A stretch of 64,000 nucleotides of DNA from the NCBI RefSeq assembly GCF_022369435.1, contig NZ_CP059597.1:496001-560000 (forward strand), read 5' to 3'. The first letter of the stretch is position 1. Each line of letters opens with the position of its first letter. The notes beneath the pieces were generated by a model. That model was not told where the DNA came from, ran no database searches, and saw nothing but the letters and a program-made list of their open reading frames with translations. This DNA comes from Campylobacter sp. RM10537. Its GTDB lineage: Bacteria > Campylobacterota > Campylobacteria > Campylobacterales > Campylobacteraceae. Positions 1 to 8,516 of the stretch are shown piece by piece. The position numbers were made by a program, and so were the translations under genes.

Positions 1-546
1 ATTTCAGCTAAACAAGCTTTAATTCATGCTAGAGCAGGAGTTGATATGATAGCACCAAGTGGAATGATGGATGGTATAATTGAAACTTTGCGTCAAGTAC
101 TTGATCAAGAAGGTTTTGAAAATTTACCTATTATGGCATATTCTACCAAATTTGCTTCAAGCTATTATGGACCATTTCGAGATGTGGCAGAATCAGCTCC
201 TAGTTATGGCGATAGAAAAAGCTATCAAATGGATTTTGCTAACGCCAAAGAAGCTCTAGAGGAAAGTTTAGAGGATGAAAAACAAGGGGCTGATATTTTA
301 ATGGTTAAACCAGCTCTTGCCTATCTTGATATAGTAAAAGAAATTTCACTTCATTCAAATTTGCCTTTATGTGTTTACAATGTTAGTGGTGAATATGCTA
401 TGTTAAAAGTTGCAGAAAAAGCAGGTATAATTGATTATGAAAAGGTTTTATATGAGACAATGATAGCATTTAAAAGAGCAGGCGCAAAACTTATTATTAC
501 TTATCATGCTAAAGAGTTAGCTATAATGCTAAAAAATGAAAGCTAA
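1..546 (+). CDS. hemB: Delta-aminolevulinic acid dehydratase (porphobilinogen synthase), 3' part
   Basis: This gene is cut by the window start: the frame is open from base 1, and 181 C-terminal codons are visible of a protein usually about 325 residues long. The enzyme condenses two 5-aminolevulinates to porphobilinogen in cytoplasmic heme synthesis. Both active-site lysine contexts are visible, in [16 protein letters not shown] and LMVKPA. The usual PSDMMDGR stretch reads PSGMMDGI here; I remember the same form in other epsilonproteobacteria, so I do not read it as damage. The first ATG in this stretch, at base 46, is internal and not the start. Another heme gene, hemN, lies two genes downstream. 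Confidence 0.95.
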   Translation: MSAKQALIHARAGVDMIAPSGMMDGIIETLRQVLDQEGFENLPIMAYSTKFASSYYGPFRDVAESAPSYGDRKSYQMDFANAKEALEESLEDEKQGADILMVKPALAYLDIVKEISLHSNLPLCVYNVSGEYAMLKVAEKAGIIDYEKVLYETMIAFKRAGAKLIITYHAKELAIMLKNES

Positions 547-625
547 ATTTTATAAAATTAATAAAATAAAAATATATAAAATTTAATTTTGTAAGATAAA
601 GAAGAAAAATAAAAGGAGTTTTTTA

Positions 626-1117
626 ATGAAAGAACTTGAAAAATATAGCAATTGTTTAAAACGTATTGATGAATTTAGTCAAAATTTAGGTATGAAAAAA
701 GAAGATAGAGCTATTTTTGAAATGAAACAAACAGAAAAAGAAAATGAAGCATGTTTAGTGCTTAAAAATGGTAATTTTAATTCTCCTGAACCTTGGTTTA
801 TAGTGGATGAAAATGATGAAATTCATACCATGATTTCTTTAAGCAGTTTAAAAAATATTTTAGAAAGTTTAAAACAAACTCAAAAAGAAAATTTTGAATT
901 AAAACTAGAAAAAGCAATTTATCAACAAATTCCTATAGATTTTAATGATGCTTGGGTAGTTGCTATGGATGAAATTAAAAAGCGTGTCAAAGAAGGTTTA
1001 ATGGAATTTAATATAGATCTAGAAAAGCTTATTATAGATATAAAAAAAGAACATCCTAATTTATTTGTCGATATGGAAGCTATGGTTGAAAGGGTTAAAA
1101 ACAATGAGAAATTATAA
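626..1117 (+). CDS. DUF2603 / UPF0763 family protein
   Basis: A 163-residue soluble, charged protein with no signal peptide or membrane segment. It resembles the DUF2603 (UPF0763) family found in Campylobacter and Helicobacter, whose function is unknown. A clear ribosome site (AAAAGGAG) precedes the ATG. The end overlaps the start of hemN by 14 bases, so the two are probably cotranscribed and possibly translationally coupled. The C-terminal half looks helical and rich in lysine and glutamate. The family call is from recognition of the sequence and its position beside hemN; no biochemical role can be given. Confidence 0.75.
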   Translation: MKELEKYSNCLKRIDEFSQNLGMKKEDRAIFEMKQTEKENEACLVLKNGNFNSPEPWFIVDENDEIHTMISLSSLKNILESLKQTQKENFELKLEKAIYQQIPIDFNDAWVVAMDEIKKRVKEGLMEFNIDLEKLIIDIKKEHPNLFVDMEAMVERVKNNEKL

Positions 1118-2459
1118 AGCTTTTGTAAAATACTCCAAAGCTGGACCTCGCTACACATCTTATCCTACGGCTGTAGAGTTTAATACTGATTTTAAATATA
1201 CAGAATATTTAGAAATTTTAAAACAACAAAATAGATCTTTATCGCTTTATTTTCATTTGCCTTTTTGCAGAAGCGCCTGTTATTTTTGTGGATGCAATGT
1301 GATTTATACTGCAAAAGAAGAAAGCAAGGAGAGATATTTAAATTATATCCTTAGAGAACTTGATATTTTAAGTTCTATAGTCAATACAAAAAGAGAAGTA
1401 GTGCAAATGCATTTTGGTGGAGGAACTCCAACTTTTTTTAGTGCTAAGCAACTAGAGAAGCTTATTTTAAAAATAAAATCTATTTTTGAAAATTTTACTT
1501 TAGATGCTGAAATAAGTTGTGAGATTGATCCTCGTTTTTTAAATGAAGAACAAGCTGATGTTTTAACTAAGTATGGTTTTAATCGCATTAGTTTTGGGGT
1601 GCAAGATTTTTATGAGAAAGTGCAAAAAGAAATTCATAGAATTCAACCATTTGACTTGACTAAAAATGCTTTAAAATTAGTAAGAGATAGGGGTATAAAA
1701 TCTGTTAATATGGATTTAATCTATGGTTTGCCTTATCAAACTTTAGAAAGTTTTACTCAAACTTTAGAAAAAATTTTAATTTTAAATCCGGATCGTTTAG
1801 CTATTTTTAATTATGCTCATGTTCCTTGGCTTAAGAAAAATATGAGGAAATTTGATGAAAATACCTTACCAAGTCCAGATATAAAACTTCAAATTTTAGA
1901 ATTTTGTGAAAAATTTTTAAGTCAAAATGGTTATAAAATGATAGGAATGGATCATTTTGCTAAAGAAGAAGATGAACTTTTTAAAGCTTTAGAAAATGGT
2001 ACTTTGCATAGAAATTTTCAAGGTTATACTACTAAAGGTGGTGCAGATTTGATCGGTATAGGACTTACTAGTATTGGCGAGGGAAAAAAGCATTATGCCC
2101 AAAATTTTAAAGATATGTTAAGCTATGAAAAGGCTATAGATGATGGAAGGCTACCTTTTGAAAGAGGTGTAAAATTAACTTTTGATGATGAGCTTAGAAA
2201 ATATGTAATTATGAATTTGATGGCTAATTTTAGACTTGACATAAAAAAAGTAGAAGAAGAATTTAATATAAAATTTAAAGAATATTTTAAAGAAGATTTA
2301 AAAGCTTTAAAAGAATATGAAGATTTTTTAAATATAAGTGAGAATGATATTAAAGTTAATGAAACAGGAGTTTTATTGATACGTAATATTGCTATGTGTT
2401 TTGATGCTTATATGAAAAATATTAGTGAAGAAAAGAAAGTTTTTTCTAAAACAGTATGA
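1104..2459 (+). CDS. hemN: Oxygen-independent coproporphyrinogen III oxidase (radical SAM)
   Basis: A 451-residue radical SAM enzyme that decarboxylates coproporphyrinogen III to protoporphyrinogen IX without oxygen. The cluster motif is visible as C55-x3-C59-x2-C62 followed by C64, and the N-terminal PRYTSYPTA motif is typical of HemN proper rather than HemW. I chose the ATG at 1104, which has AAGGG upstream and gives the family length; the upstream ATG at 1065 would add 13 unrelated residues. The end overlaps the next gene by four bases (ATGA), which suggests coupled translation with the Fe-S protein downstream. Confidence 0.95.
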   Translation: MRNYKAFVKYSKAGPRYTSYPTAVEFNTDFKYTEYLEILKQQNRSLSLYFHLPFCRSACYFCGCNVIYTAKEESKERYLNYILRELDILSSIVNTKREVVQMHFGGGTPTFFSAKQLEKLILKIKSIFENFTLDAEISCEIDPRFLNEEQADVLTKYGFNRISFGVQDFYEKVQKEIHRIQPFDLTKNALKLVRDRGIKSVNMDLIYGLPYQTLESFTQTLEKILILNPDRLAIFNYAHVPWLKKNMRKFDENTLPSPDIKLQILEFCEKFLSQNGYKMIGMDHFAKEEDELFKALENGTLHRNFQGYTTKGGADLIGIGLTSIGEGKKHYAQNFKDMLSYEKAIDDGRLPFERGVKLTFDDELRKYVIMNLMANFRLDIKKVEEEFNIKFKEYFKEDLKALKEYEDFLNISENDIKVNETGVLLIRNIAMCFDAYMKNISEEKKVFSKTV

Positions 2460-3721
2460 ATAATATTTCAGATATTTGCGTAAAATGTGGTAAATGTATA
2501 CCTGGTTGTACTATTTATGATATCAATCGTGATGAAGTTACAAATCCAAGAGGCTTTTTGGATCTTATAGCAGCTTATAAAGAAGGAAAATTACAACTTA
2601 ATAAAGAACTTGAAAATGTTTTTGAATCTTGTTTTTTATGCAACCATTGTGTAGAGATTTGTCCGAGTGAATTAAGCATTGATAATGCTATAGAAAAAAT
2701 GCGTTTTGACATAGTAAAAGAGTTTGGTATGCCTTGGTATAAAAAAATCATACTTTCATGTTTGAAAAATCGCAAATGGCTTGATATATTGGCAAAATTA
2801 GGTTATATTTTTCAAAGTTGTGCTTTTCATATTCAAAATAAAGAATTTGAAAAAAATTTAGGTATGAGGGCTAAATTTTCAATGCCTTTTATAAAAAAAG
2901 GTCGATTTTTATCAAGTTTTCATAAAAAAAGTTTTTTAAATTTAAATCCTGATTTTATAGATAATGGTGGAAAAAAGACTATAGGATTATATGTGGGCTG
3001 CTTAACAAATTATTGTTATACACAAACAGGTTTTTCTACATTAAAAATTTTAAAAGAGTTAAATATTAATGTTGATTTGATGAAAAAACAAGCTTGTTGT
3101 GGAGTGGCGCATTTTTTTTCTGGGGATTTTAAGAGTGTTGAAATTTTAGCTAAAAAAAATATAGAATATTTTGAGAAAAAATTAGAAAAACTTAATGCGA
3201 TAATTATTCCTGAAGCTACTTGTTCTGCTATGTTAAAAATTGATTATGAACGTTTTTTTATTATGCAAAATGAGAGAGATTGGGCTAATCGTGCTAAAAA
3301 AATTTCTTCTAAAATTTATATAGCAAGCCAATATTTATATCAATTTACTTCTTTGAAAGAACTTTTAAAAAATAAAAAACAAAAAAAATATAGTATTACT
3401 TATCATGATCCTTGTCATGCAAGAAAGATGCAAGGAATTTTTAAGGAACCAAGAGAATTATTAAAAACCAATTATACTTATATAGAAATGCAAGATTCTA
3501 ATACTTGTTGTGGTTTTGGTGGGGTAAGTATGCAAATGAAACATTATGATAAAGCTTTAAGTGTAGGTGAAAAAAAAGTAAAAATGATTGATCAGACTAT
3601 GGCTCATTTTGTAAGTGCTGAATGTTCAGCTTGCAGAATGCAAATTTCTAATAATTTGGAACAAAAATCAAGTAAAGTAGTTTTTGCACATCCTTTAGAG
3701 CTTATTGCTGAGGTTTTATAA
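2456..3721 (+). CDS. (Fe-S)-binding oxidoreductase with two 4Fe-4S clusters and CCG domains
   Basis: A 421-residue protein of the GlcF / heterodisulfide-reductase-D-like family. Two ferredoxin cysteine sets are visible: C8, C11, C14, C18 and C59, C62, C65, C69. Two CCG-type regions follow, including YVGCLTNYC, QACCG, DPCHARKMQG and SNTCCGFGG. Members pass electrons in glycolate, lactate or glycerol-phosphate oxidation, but no flavoprotein partner is adjacent here, so the substrate is unknown. Start and stop overlap the neighbours (ATGA with hemN, TAATG downstream), indicating a tight operon. I take it to be the homologue of Cj0991c. A link to heme synthesis is suggested only by position. Confidence 0.85.
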   Translation: MNNISDICVKCGKCIPGCTIYDINRDEVTNPRGFLDLIAAYKEGKLQLNKELENVFESCFLCNHCVEICPSELSIDNAIEKMRFDIVKEFGMPWYKKIILSCLKNRKWLDILAKLGYIFQSCAFHIQNKEFEKNLGMRAKFSMPFIKKGRFLSSFHKKSFLNLNPDFIDNGGKKTIGLYVGCLTNYCYTQTGFSTLKILKELNINVDLMKKQACCGVAHFFSGDFKSVEILAKKNIEYFEKKLEKLNAIIIPEATCSAMLKIDYERFFIMQNERDWANRAKKISSKIYIASQYLYQFTSLKELLKNKKQKKYSITYHDPCHARKMQGIFKEPRELLKTNYTYIEMQDSNTCCGFGGVSMQMKHYDKALSVGEKKVKMIDQTMAHFVSAECSACRMQISNNLEQKSSKVVFAHPLELIAEVL

Positions 3722-4446
3722 TGAAAATTGTTTTTATGGGAAAAAGTAATGAATATGAGATTGAAAAATCTAGTTTTTGCAGTGAAGCATTTTTGATTAA
3801 AGATAAAATTCCTAATAGAGATGGAATAGATTTTATTACTAAAAATGTTAGTATTTTGGAATTTAGTGATGAAAATTTTTCTTTTGATGAAATTATAAAA
3901 CATTTAGAGGTTGATGTTGGCGAAGATATTATTATTGTGGAGAATTTTTTTCAACAAGAAAAAAATAAAGATGAAATTGAGTCTATATTAAAAGAAAATA
4001 TAACCCAAGAATCAAGTCAAAAATTTCAGTCCTCAAAAACATTTTCTAGAATCTTTAAAAATTCCAATTTTATCATTAAAAATGAAAATAATATCCAAAG
4101 TGACATTGTGGAGATCTCTAAAAAAGATGAACTTGAAATTTTTAAAACTTTAGAATTTGAGGAAAAAGAAATTAGTTTTGTTAAACTTGAAATTATGAAT
4201 TATGATAGTTACTATGATAGTTTAAATTTTAATCTCGAGGTTTTTCCAAGTGGTGCAAGTTATAAATATGGAATTTCTCAAAATACTATGTATGTGATTT
4301 TACAAGGAAAAATGTCAAGTGTTTCTTTATGTCGTTTTTTAAAGAGTTTTATTTATAAAAATAAAAACAAAAAAAGTACTTATAAAACTTTTTTCTTGAC
4401 ATTTAATCATAATATGATTTATAAACTAAGTGTTTCTTTTGTTTAA
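3721..4446 (+). CDS. Hypothetical protein, last gene of the hemN run
   Basis: A 241-residue soluble protein that I do not recognise as a named family; by position it is the Cj0990c homologue. It is acidic in the middle, has no signal peptide or membrane segment, and its C-terminal third is basic and aromatic. The start overlaps the upstream stop by one base (TAATG), so it is probably coupled to the Fe-S oxidoreductase. The 3' end overlaps the convergent minus-strand gene by four bases. No catalytic motif is visible. Confidence 0.7.
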   Translation: MKIVFMGKSNEYEIEKSSFCSEAFLIKDKIPNRDGIDFITKNVSILEFSDENFSFDEIIKHLEVDVGEDIIIVENFFQQEKNKDEIESILKENITQESSQKFQSSKTFSRIFKNSNFIIKNENNIQSDIVEISKKDELEIFKTLEFEEKEISFVKLEIMNYDSYYDSLNFNLEVFPSGASYKYGISQNTMYVILQGKMSSVSLCRFLKSFIYKNKNKKSTYKTFFLTFNHNMIYKLSVSFV

Positions 4447-4652
4447 TTGTTTGTAATATTTTCTATATTTGAGCGATTTTTTTCAATTAAAGTTCTATTT
4501 TTTTTTGCAGTTTCTTTAAGCTCTACAATATCTTCTTTGATATTTTGAATATTTTGATTTAAGAGATTGATCTTTCTTTCATAACGCATAATGATAATAA
4601 AAATTGCAAATAAAAATACAATAATTAAAAAAACAAATAATAAATGCTGCAT
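4443..4652 (-). CDS. Small single-pass membrane protein with coiled coil
   Basis: A 69-residue protein. Residues 3-22 are a strongly hydrophobic segment, followed by MRYERK and a charged heptad-like region to the C-terminus (KINLLNQNIQNIKEDIVEL), which looks like a coiled coil. This resembles small membrane-anchored, FtsB/FtsL-like architectures, but sequence alone does not support a division role. GGAGC-type bases (AAAGGAGC) lie just ahead of the ATG. It is convergent with the hemN run and is probably the Cj0989 homologue. Confidence 0.7.
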   Translation of the reverse strand: MQHLLFVFLIIVFLFAIFIIIMRYERKINLLNQNIQNIKEDIVELKETAKKNRTLIEKNRSNIENITNN

Positions 4653-4756
4653 CTTTGCTCCTTTTTTTGTGTGTAATACTATAACATTTTTCTTAAAAAA
4701 AAATGATTTTCTTTAAAAAATAAATAATTTTATTTAAAATTAAGAATTGACTATTA

Positions 4757-4762
4757 TATAAT
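4757..4762 (+). promoter_or_regulatory. Sigma-70 -10 box for the pepT-hipO cluster
   Basis: A perfect TATAAT lies 28 bases ahead of the small ORF at 4791, within an AT-rich upstream region. Campylobacter vegetative promoters usually lack a clear -35 box, and none is convincing here. It probably drives the small ORF, pepT, the MFS gene and hipO. Confidence 0.6.
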
Positions 4763-4790
4763 TATTTTAATCAAAGATTAAGGATTTTTG

Positions 4791-4901
4791 ATGAATTTTC
4801 TTTTAGAAAATATTTCTTTATTTCTTTCTTCAATAAAAAATCTTATGCAAAGATTAAAATTTATTATTGTTAAAATTTCTGTATTTAAGGATAAAATATG
4901 A
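4791..4901 (+). CDS. 36-residue ORF translationally coupled to pepT
   Basis: A short ORF with its own ribosome site (AAGGA) and an ATG at 4791. It encodes MNFLLENISLFLSSIKNLMQ and 16 more residues, ending KDKI. Its TGA overlaps the pepT ATG as ATGA, a typical coupling arrangement, and pepT has little Shine-Dalgarno of its own beyond AAGGA inside this ORF. The peptide is hydrophobic and basic, perhaps amphipathic. It may correspond to the small annotated Cj0988c, or it may be a leader peptide; I cannot tell which. Confidence 0.55.
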   Translation: MNFLLENISLFLSSIKNLMQRLKFIIVKISVFKDKI

Positions 4902-6127
4902 ATTATAAACAACTTCAAATTGATAATTTTTTTAATTATCTAGCTATACCTTCTCAAAGCAATGCAAAGGTTCAAAATTTACCTAGCTCGAAAGGACAAT
5001 ATGATTTAGCACTTTTATTAAAAAAAGAGCTTGAAAATTTGGGACTTAGTGATATTTTATTGCAAGATAATGCTATATTAACTGCAAGACTCAAAGGAAA
5101 TTCAAAGAAAAAAAGCGTGGGTTTTTGTGCTCATTTAGATACTGTAGATGTTGGTCTTAGTGATATTATAAAACCTCAAATTTTAAAATTTGAAGGTAAG
5201 CCTTTATGTTTAAATAAAGAGAAAAATATCATATGCGATCCTAAAGATTATCCTGAACTTTTAAAATATATGGATGAAGAGATCATATTCTCAGATGGAA
5301 CTAGTGTTTTAGGAGCTGATAATAAAGCGGCAATTTCAACTATCATGACTTTGCTGCATTATTTAGTCCATGAAAAGTGTGAACACGGAGACGTTTATGT
5401 AAGTTTTGTTCCTGATGAAGAAATAGGGCTTAGAGGATCTAAAATGCTTGATCTTAAATATTTTAAGCCTGATTTTGCTTTCACGATTGATTGTTGTGAG
5501 CTTGGAGAATTAGTATTTGAAACTTTTAATGCAGGATCGGCTTTTATAGAAATACAAGGAGTGAGTGCTCATCCTATGAGTGCTAAAGGAGTGCTTTTAA
5601 ATCCTACTTTAATAGGAATAGATATAGCTAATTGTTTTGACAGATTACAAACTCCAGAAAATACAGAAAATGATGAAGGTTATATTTGGGTGCAAGAATT
5701 TCATTCTGATCAAATAAAAGCAAGTTTATATTTAAATATTAGAGATCATAATAAACAAAAATATGAAGAAAAAAAACAATATATTAAAGAAGTGGTTAAT
5801 TTCATGCAAAAACGGTATAAAAGATCAATTATAACTTTAAAAATCGAGGATGTGTATTCTAATTTAAAAGATAGCATGAATGAATATAATAAAATAGGCT
5901 TAGAAATTTTGCATCAAGCTTTTAATGAATGTAATATAAAACCAAAAACTTTTCCTATGAGAGGAGGAACTGATGGGAGCGCTTTAGCTTTAAAAGGTTT
6001 ATTTATGCCAAATTTTTTTACTGGGGCGCATAATTTTCATTCCGCGTTCGAATTTTTACCTTTAAAATCTTTTTATCAAAGTTTTGAGGTGGCAAAAAAT
6101 ATTATAAAAATTGCATCAACAAAATAA
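4898..6127 (+). CDS. pepT: Peptidase T (tripeptide aminopeptidase), M20B family
   Basis: A 409-residue zinc peptidase that removes the N-terminal residue of tripeptides in the cytoplasm. It aligns end to end with my memory of E. coli PepT (408 residues). Metal and catalytic motifs are visible: H79-L-D81-T, GADNKAA, PDEEIG with the catalytic glutamate, an acidic DCCELGEL site, RGGTDG, and FTGAHNFH near the end with the last histidine ligand. The start overlaps the upstream small ORF. It heads an apparent operon with an MFS transporter and hipO, which points to use of peptides or acylated amino acids as nutrients. Confidence 0.9.
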   Translation: MNYKQLQIDNFFNYLAIPSQSNAKVQNLPSSKGQYDLALLLKKELENLGLSDILLQDNAILTARLKGNSKKKSVGFCAHLDTVDVGLSDIIKPQILKFEGKPLCLNKEKNIICDPKDYPELLKYMDEEIIFSDGTSVLGADNKAAISTIMTLLHYLVHEKCEHGDVYVSFVPDEEIGLRGSKMLDLKYFKPDFAFTIDCCELGELVFETFNAGSAFIEIQGVSAHPMSAKGVLLNPTLIGIDIANCFDRLQTPENTENDEGYIWVQEFHSDQIKASLYLNIRDHNKQKYEEKKQYIKEVVNFMQKRYKRSIITLKIEDVYSNLKDSMNEYNKIGLEILHQAFNECNIKPKTFPMRGGTDGSALALKGLFMPNFFTGAHNFHSAFEFLPLKSFYQSFEVAKNIIKIASTK

Positions 6128-6136
6128 GGAGTATTT

Positions 6137-7363
6137 GTGCAAAATTCATTTTTATTTAATATGCAGCGTATAGGCGTTGCTTTTATTATATTTAGTGTTT
6201 ATGCTGTTTTTAGTGCTTCTTGGGCTTCTACTGGATCTTTGATGCCTCTTATAAAAGCGGATTTGGGATTAGATAATCAAAAAGCAACTTTAATTACAAG
6301 TATTGTTGTTGTCGCAAAAATTTTTGGTGCTTCTTTTACAGCTTTTTTAATTTATAAATTCGGACTTAAGAAAGGATATTTTTTAGGTTGTCTTTTGATG
6401 AGTTCAAGTGTGTTTTTAGCTTTTATAGAAAGCTATCTGGGAATTTTAATAGTACGTTTTTTAATGGGGCTTGGTTCAGCTTGTGCATTAGTATGTTTGG
6501 TTCCTATTACTCAACAATGGTTTGAAAAGAAAAGTTTACATTTTATGATTAGTATTAATACAAATTCAAATATAGTTGGCTATATCATCGGAATTCTTTT
6601 TGCCGAAAGTATTTCAAATTATTTTGGAAATTGGCGTTATTCTTTGTCTTTTTATGCGTGGATTAATTTGGTATTAATTATTCTTTGGATTTTTATAGGA
6701 AAAGATAAAAAGATAGATGAAAAACAAGAAAAAATAGACAATAAAAAAGAGTTGTTATCAGCTATTAAATCGCCTTTAACTTGGGGTATGATTATCTTTT
6801 ATATGGGGCCGATTTTATTTTTAAATTCTATTTTTACATTTTTGCCTACATTTTATGTGGAGTATGCAGGCTTTACTAAAGAATTAGCTGAAGTAGCTAA
6901 GAAAGAAATTCCTGTTTTAGCAAATGTAGCTATTATTTTTGGACCTTTTATAGGAATTTATTTTAAAAGAAAGGGCTATTCTTTTAAAAAGATGCTTCTA
7001 GTTGGAAGTTTGTGTATGCTTTTAAGTGGAATTTGTATGCTTTTTTTAAAAAAATGGATTATGGTAGAATTTTTTGCTATTTTATCAGGTTTATTTTTTT
7101 CTCTATGGTGGCCTTTTTTCTTTAATCTTCCTTCGGAATTAAAAGATACAAATCCGCACCGTAGTGCTTATATTATGAGTACTTTTTGGACAATAACTTT
7201 TATCATTTTATCGTTAAATCTTGAAATTGTATCATTTAGTGTAGATAAAACTAAAAGTTTTACTATAGGTTTTACTTATATGTTTATTTTGATTTTGGTT
7301 TCAGCTGTTGCATCGTTGTTTGTTTTTCCTAAAAAAGATCATTTTATAGAAGGAGGAAAATAA
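6137..7363 (+). CDS. MFS transporter between pepT and hipO
   Basis: A 408-residue major facilitator protein with about 12 hydrophobic segments and a charged central loop near residues 190-210. The start is GTG, with AAGGAG five bases upstream; pepT ends nine bases before. The gene lies directly between peptidase T and hippurate hydrolase, with one base between its stop and the hipO start. That context suggests it imports peptides or N-acyl amino acids such as hippurate, or exports a product such as benzoate. The direction and substrate are inference. It corresponds to Cj0987c. Confidence 0.85.
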   Translation: MQNSFLFNMQRIGVAFIIFSVYAVFSASWASTGSLMPLIKADLGLDNQKATLITSIVVVAKIFGASFTAFLIYKFGLKKGYFLGCLLMSSSVFLAFIESYLGILIVRFLMGLGSACALVCLVPITQQWFEKKSLHFMISINTNSNIVGYIIGILFAESISNYFGNWRYSLSFYAWINLVLIILWIFIGKDKKIDEKQEKIDNKKELLSAIKSPLTWGMIIFYMGPILFLNSIFTFLPTFYVEYAGFTKELAEVAKKEIPVLANVAIIFGPFIGIYFKRKGYSFKKMLLVGSLCMLLSGICMLFLKKWIMVEFFAILSGLFFSLWWPFFFNLPSELKDTNPHRSAYIMSTFWTITFIILSLNLEIVSFSVDKTKSFTIGFTYMFILILVSAVASLFVFPKKDHFIEGGK

Positions 7364-7364
7364 A

Positions 7365-8516
7365 ATGAAATTAATACCAGAAATTGTAGATTTAAAAGAT
7401 GAATTTGTAAAAATTCGTCATCAAATTCATGAAAATCCAGAATTAGGATTTGATGAAATCCAAACCGCAAGATTGGTGGCTAAAAAATTAAAAGATTTTG
7501 GTTATGAAGTTTATGAAGGCATTGGAAAAACAGGAGTTGTTGGAGTTCTTAAAAAAGGGAATAATGATAAAAAAATTGGACTTCGTGCGGATATGGATGC
7601 TTTACCTATGCAAGAATGTGCCCAAGTTGATTATAAAAGTAAAAAAGAAAATATAATGCATGCTTGTGGCCATGATGGGCACACAAGCTCTTTGTTGCTT
7701 GCTGCAAAATATTTAGCTAAACAAGAATTTAATGGAACTTTAAATCTTTATTTTCAGCCTGCTGAAGAAGGTTTAGGAGGTGCAAATGAAATGATAAAAG
7801 ATGGCTTGTTTGAAAAATTTGATAGTGACTTTATTTTTGGATGGCATAATATGCCCTTTGGTTCATCAAAAAAATTTTATTTAAAAAAAGGTGCAATGAT
7901 GGCTTCTTCTGATAGCTATACATTGGAGGTTATTGGCAAAGGAGGACATGGTAGCGCCCCAGAAAAAACTAAAGATCCTATTTATGTAGCTTCTTTATTA
8001 GTAATAGCTTTGCAAAGTATAGTATCTAGAAATGTTGCTCCGCAAAATTCAGCTGTTGTAAGTATAGGCTCCTTTAATTCGGGATATGCTTTTAATATTA
8101 TTCCAGATAATGCTGTTTTAAAAGTTAGCATTAGATCGCTTGATAATGAAACTAGAAAACTAACAGAAGAAAAACTTCATAAAATTTGTCAAGGAATAGC
8201 AGATGCAAATGACGTAGAAATTAAAATTTCAAAAGAAATTATAGCCCCTATAACGATTAACAATGATGAGGCGGTGGAATTTGCATCAGAAGTTGCTAAA
8301 GAAATTTTTGGCGAAGAAAATTGTGAATTTAACCATCAACCTTTAATGGGAAGTGAAGATTTTGGATTTTTTTGCGAAATGAGAAAATGTGCTTATGCCT
8401 TTTTAGAAAATGAAAATGACATATATTTACATAATTCTCATTATATCTTTAACGATGAGCTTTTGCCTAGAGCGGCAAGTTATTATGCTAGTTTAGTTTT
8501 AAAATATCTCAAATAG
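7365..8516 (+). CDS. hipO: Hippurate hydrolase (N-benzoylglycine amidohydrolase)
   Basis: A 383-residue M20D amidohydrolase that cleaves hippurate to benzoate and glycine, the basis of the classical test separating C. jejuni from C. coli. The dinuclear metal motif C101-G-H103-D-G-H106 is visible, as are PAEEG around residues 132-136 and the late metal-ligand region near HNSHY. Length matches the C. jejuni protein as I recall it. A strong AGGAGG site ends ten bases before the ATG. The 3' end overlaps convergent yaaA by eight bases. Related family members act on other N-acyl amino acids, so the natural substrate may be broader than hippurate. Confidence 0.92.
   Translation: MKLIPEIVDLKDEFVKIRHQIHENPELGFDEIQTARLVAKKLKDFGYEVYEGIGKTGVVGVLKKGNNDKKIGLRADMDALPMQECAQVDYKSKKENIMHACGHDGHTSSLLLAAKYLAKQEFNGTLNLYFQPAEEGLGGANEMIKDGLFEKFDSDFIFGWHNMPFGSSKKFYLKKGAMMASSDSYTLEVIGKGGHGSAPEKTKDPIYVASLLVIALQSIVSRNVAPQNSAVVSIGSFNSGYAFNIIPDNAVLKVSIRSLDNETRKLTEEKLHKICQGIADANDVEIKISKEIIAPITINNDEAVEFASEVAKEIFGEENCEFNHQPLMGSEDFGFFCEMRKCAYAFLENENDIYLHNSHYIFNDELLPRAASYYASLVLKYLK

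Noticed and set aside
1-120. PSGMMDGI in place of PSDMMDGR in HemB as a sign of inactivation
   Set aside because: I remember the same form in other epsilonproteobacterial HemB proteins, and both active-site lysines are intact.
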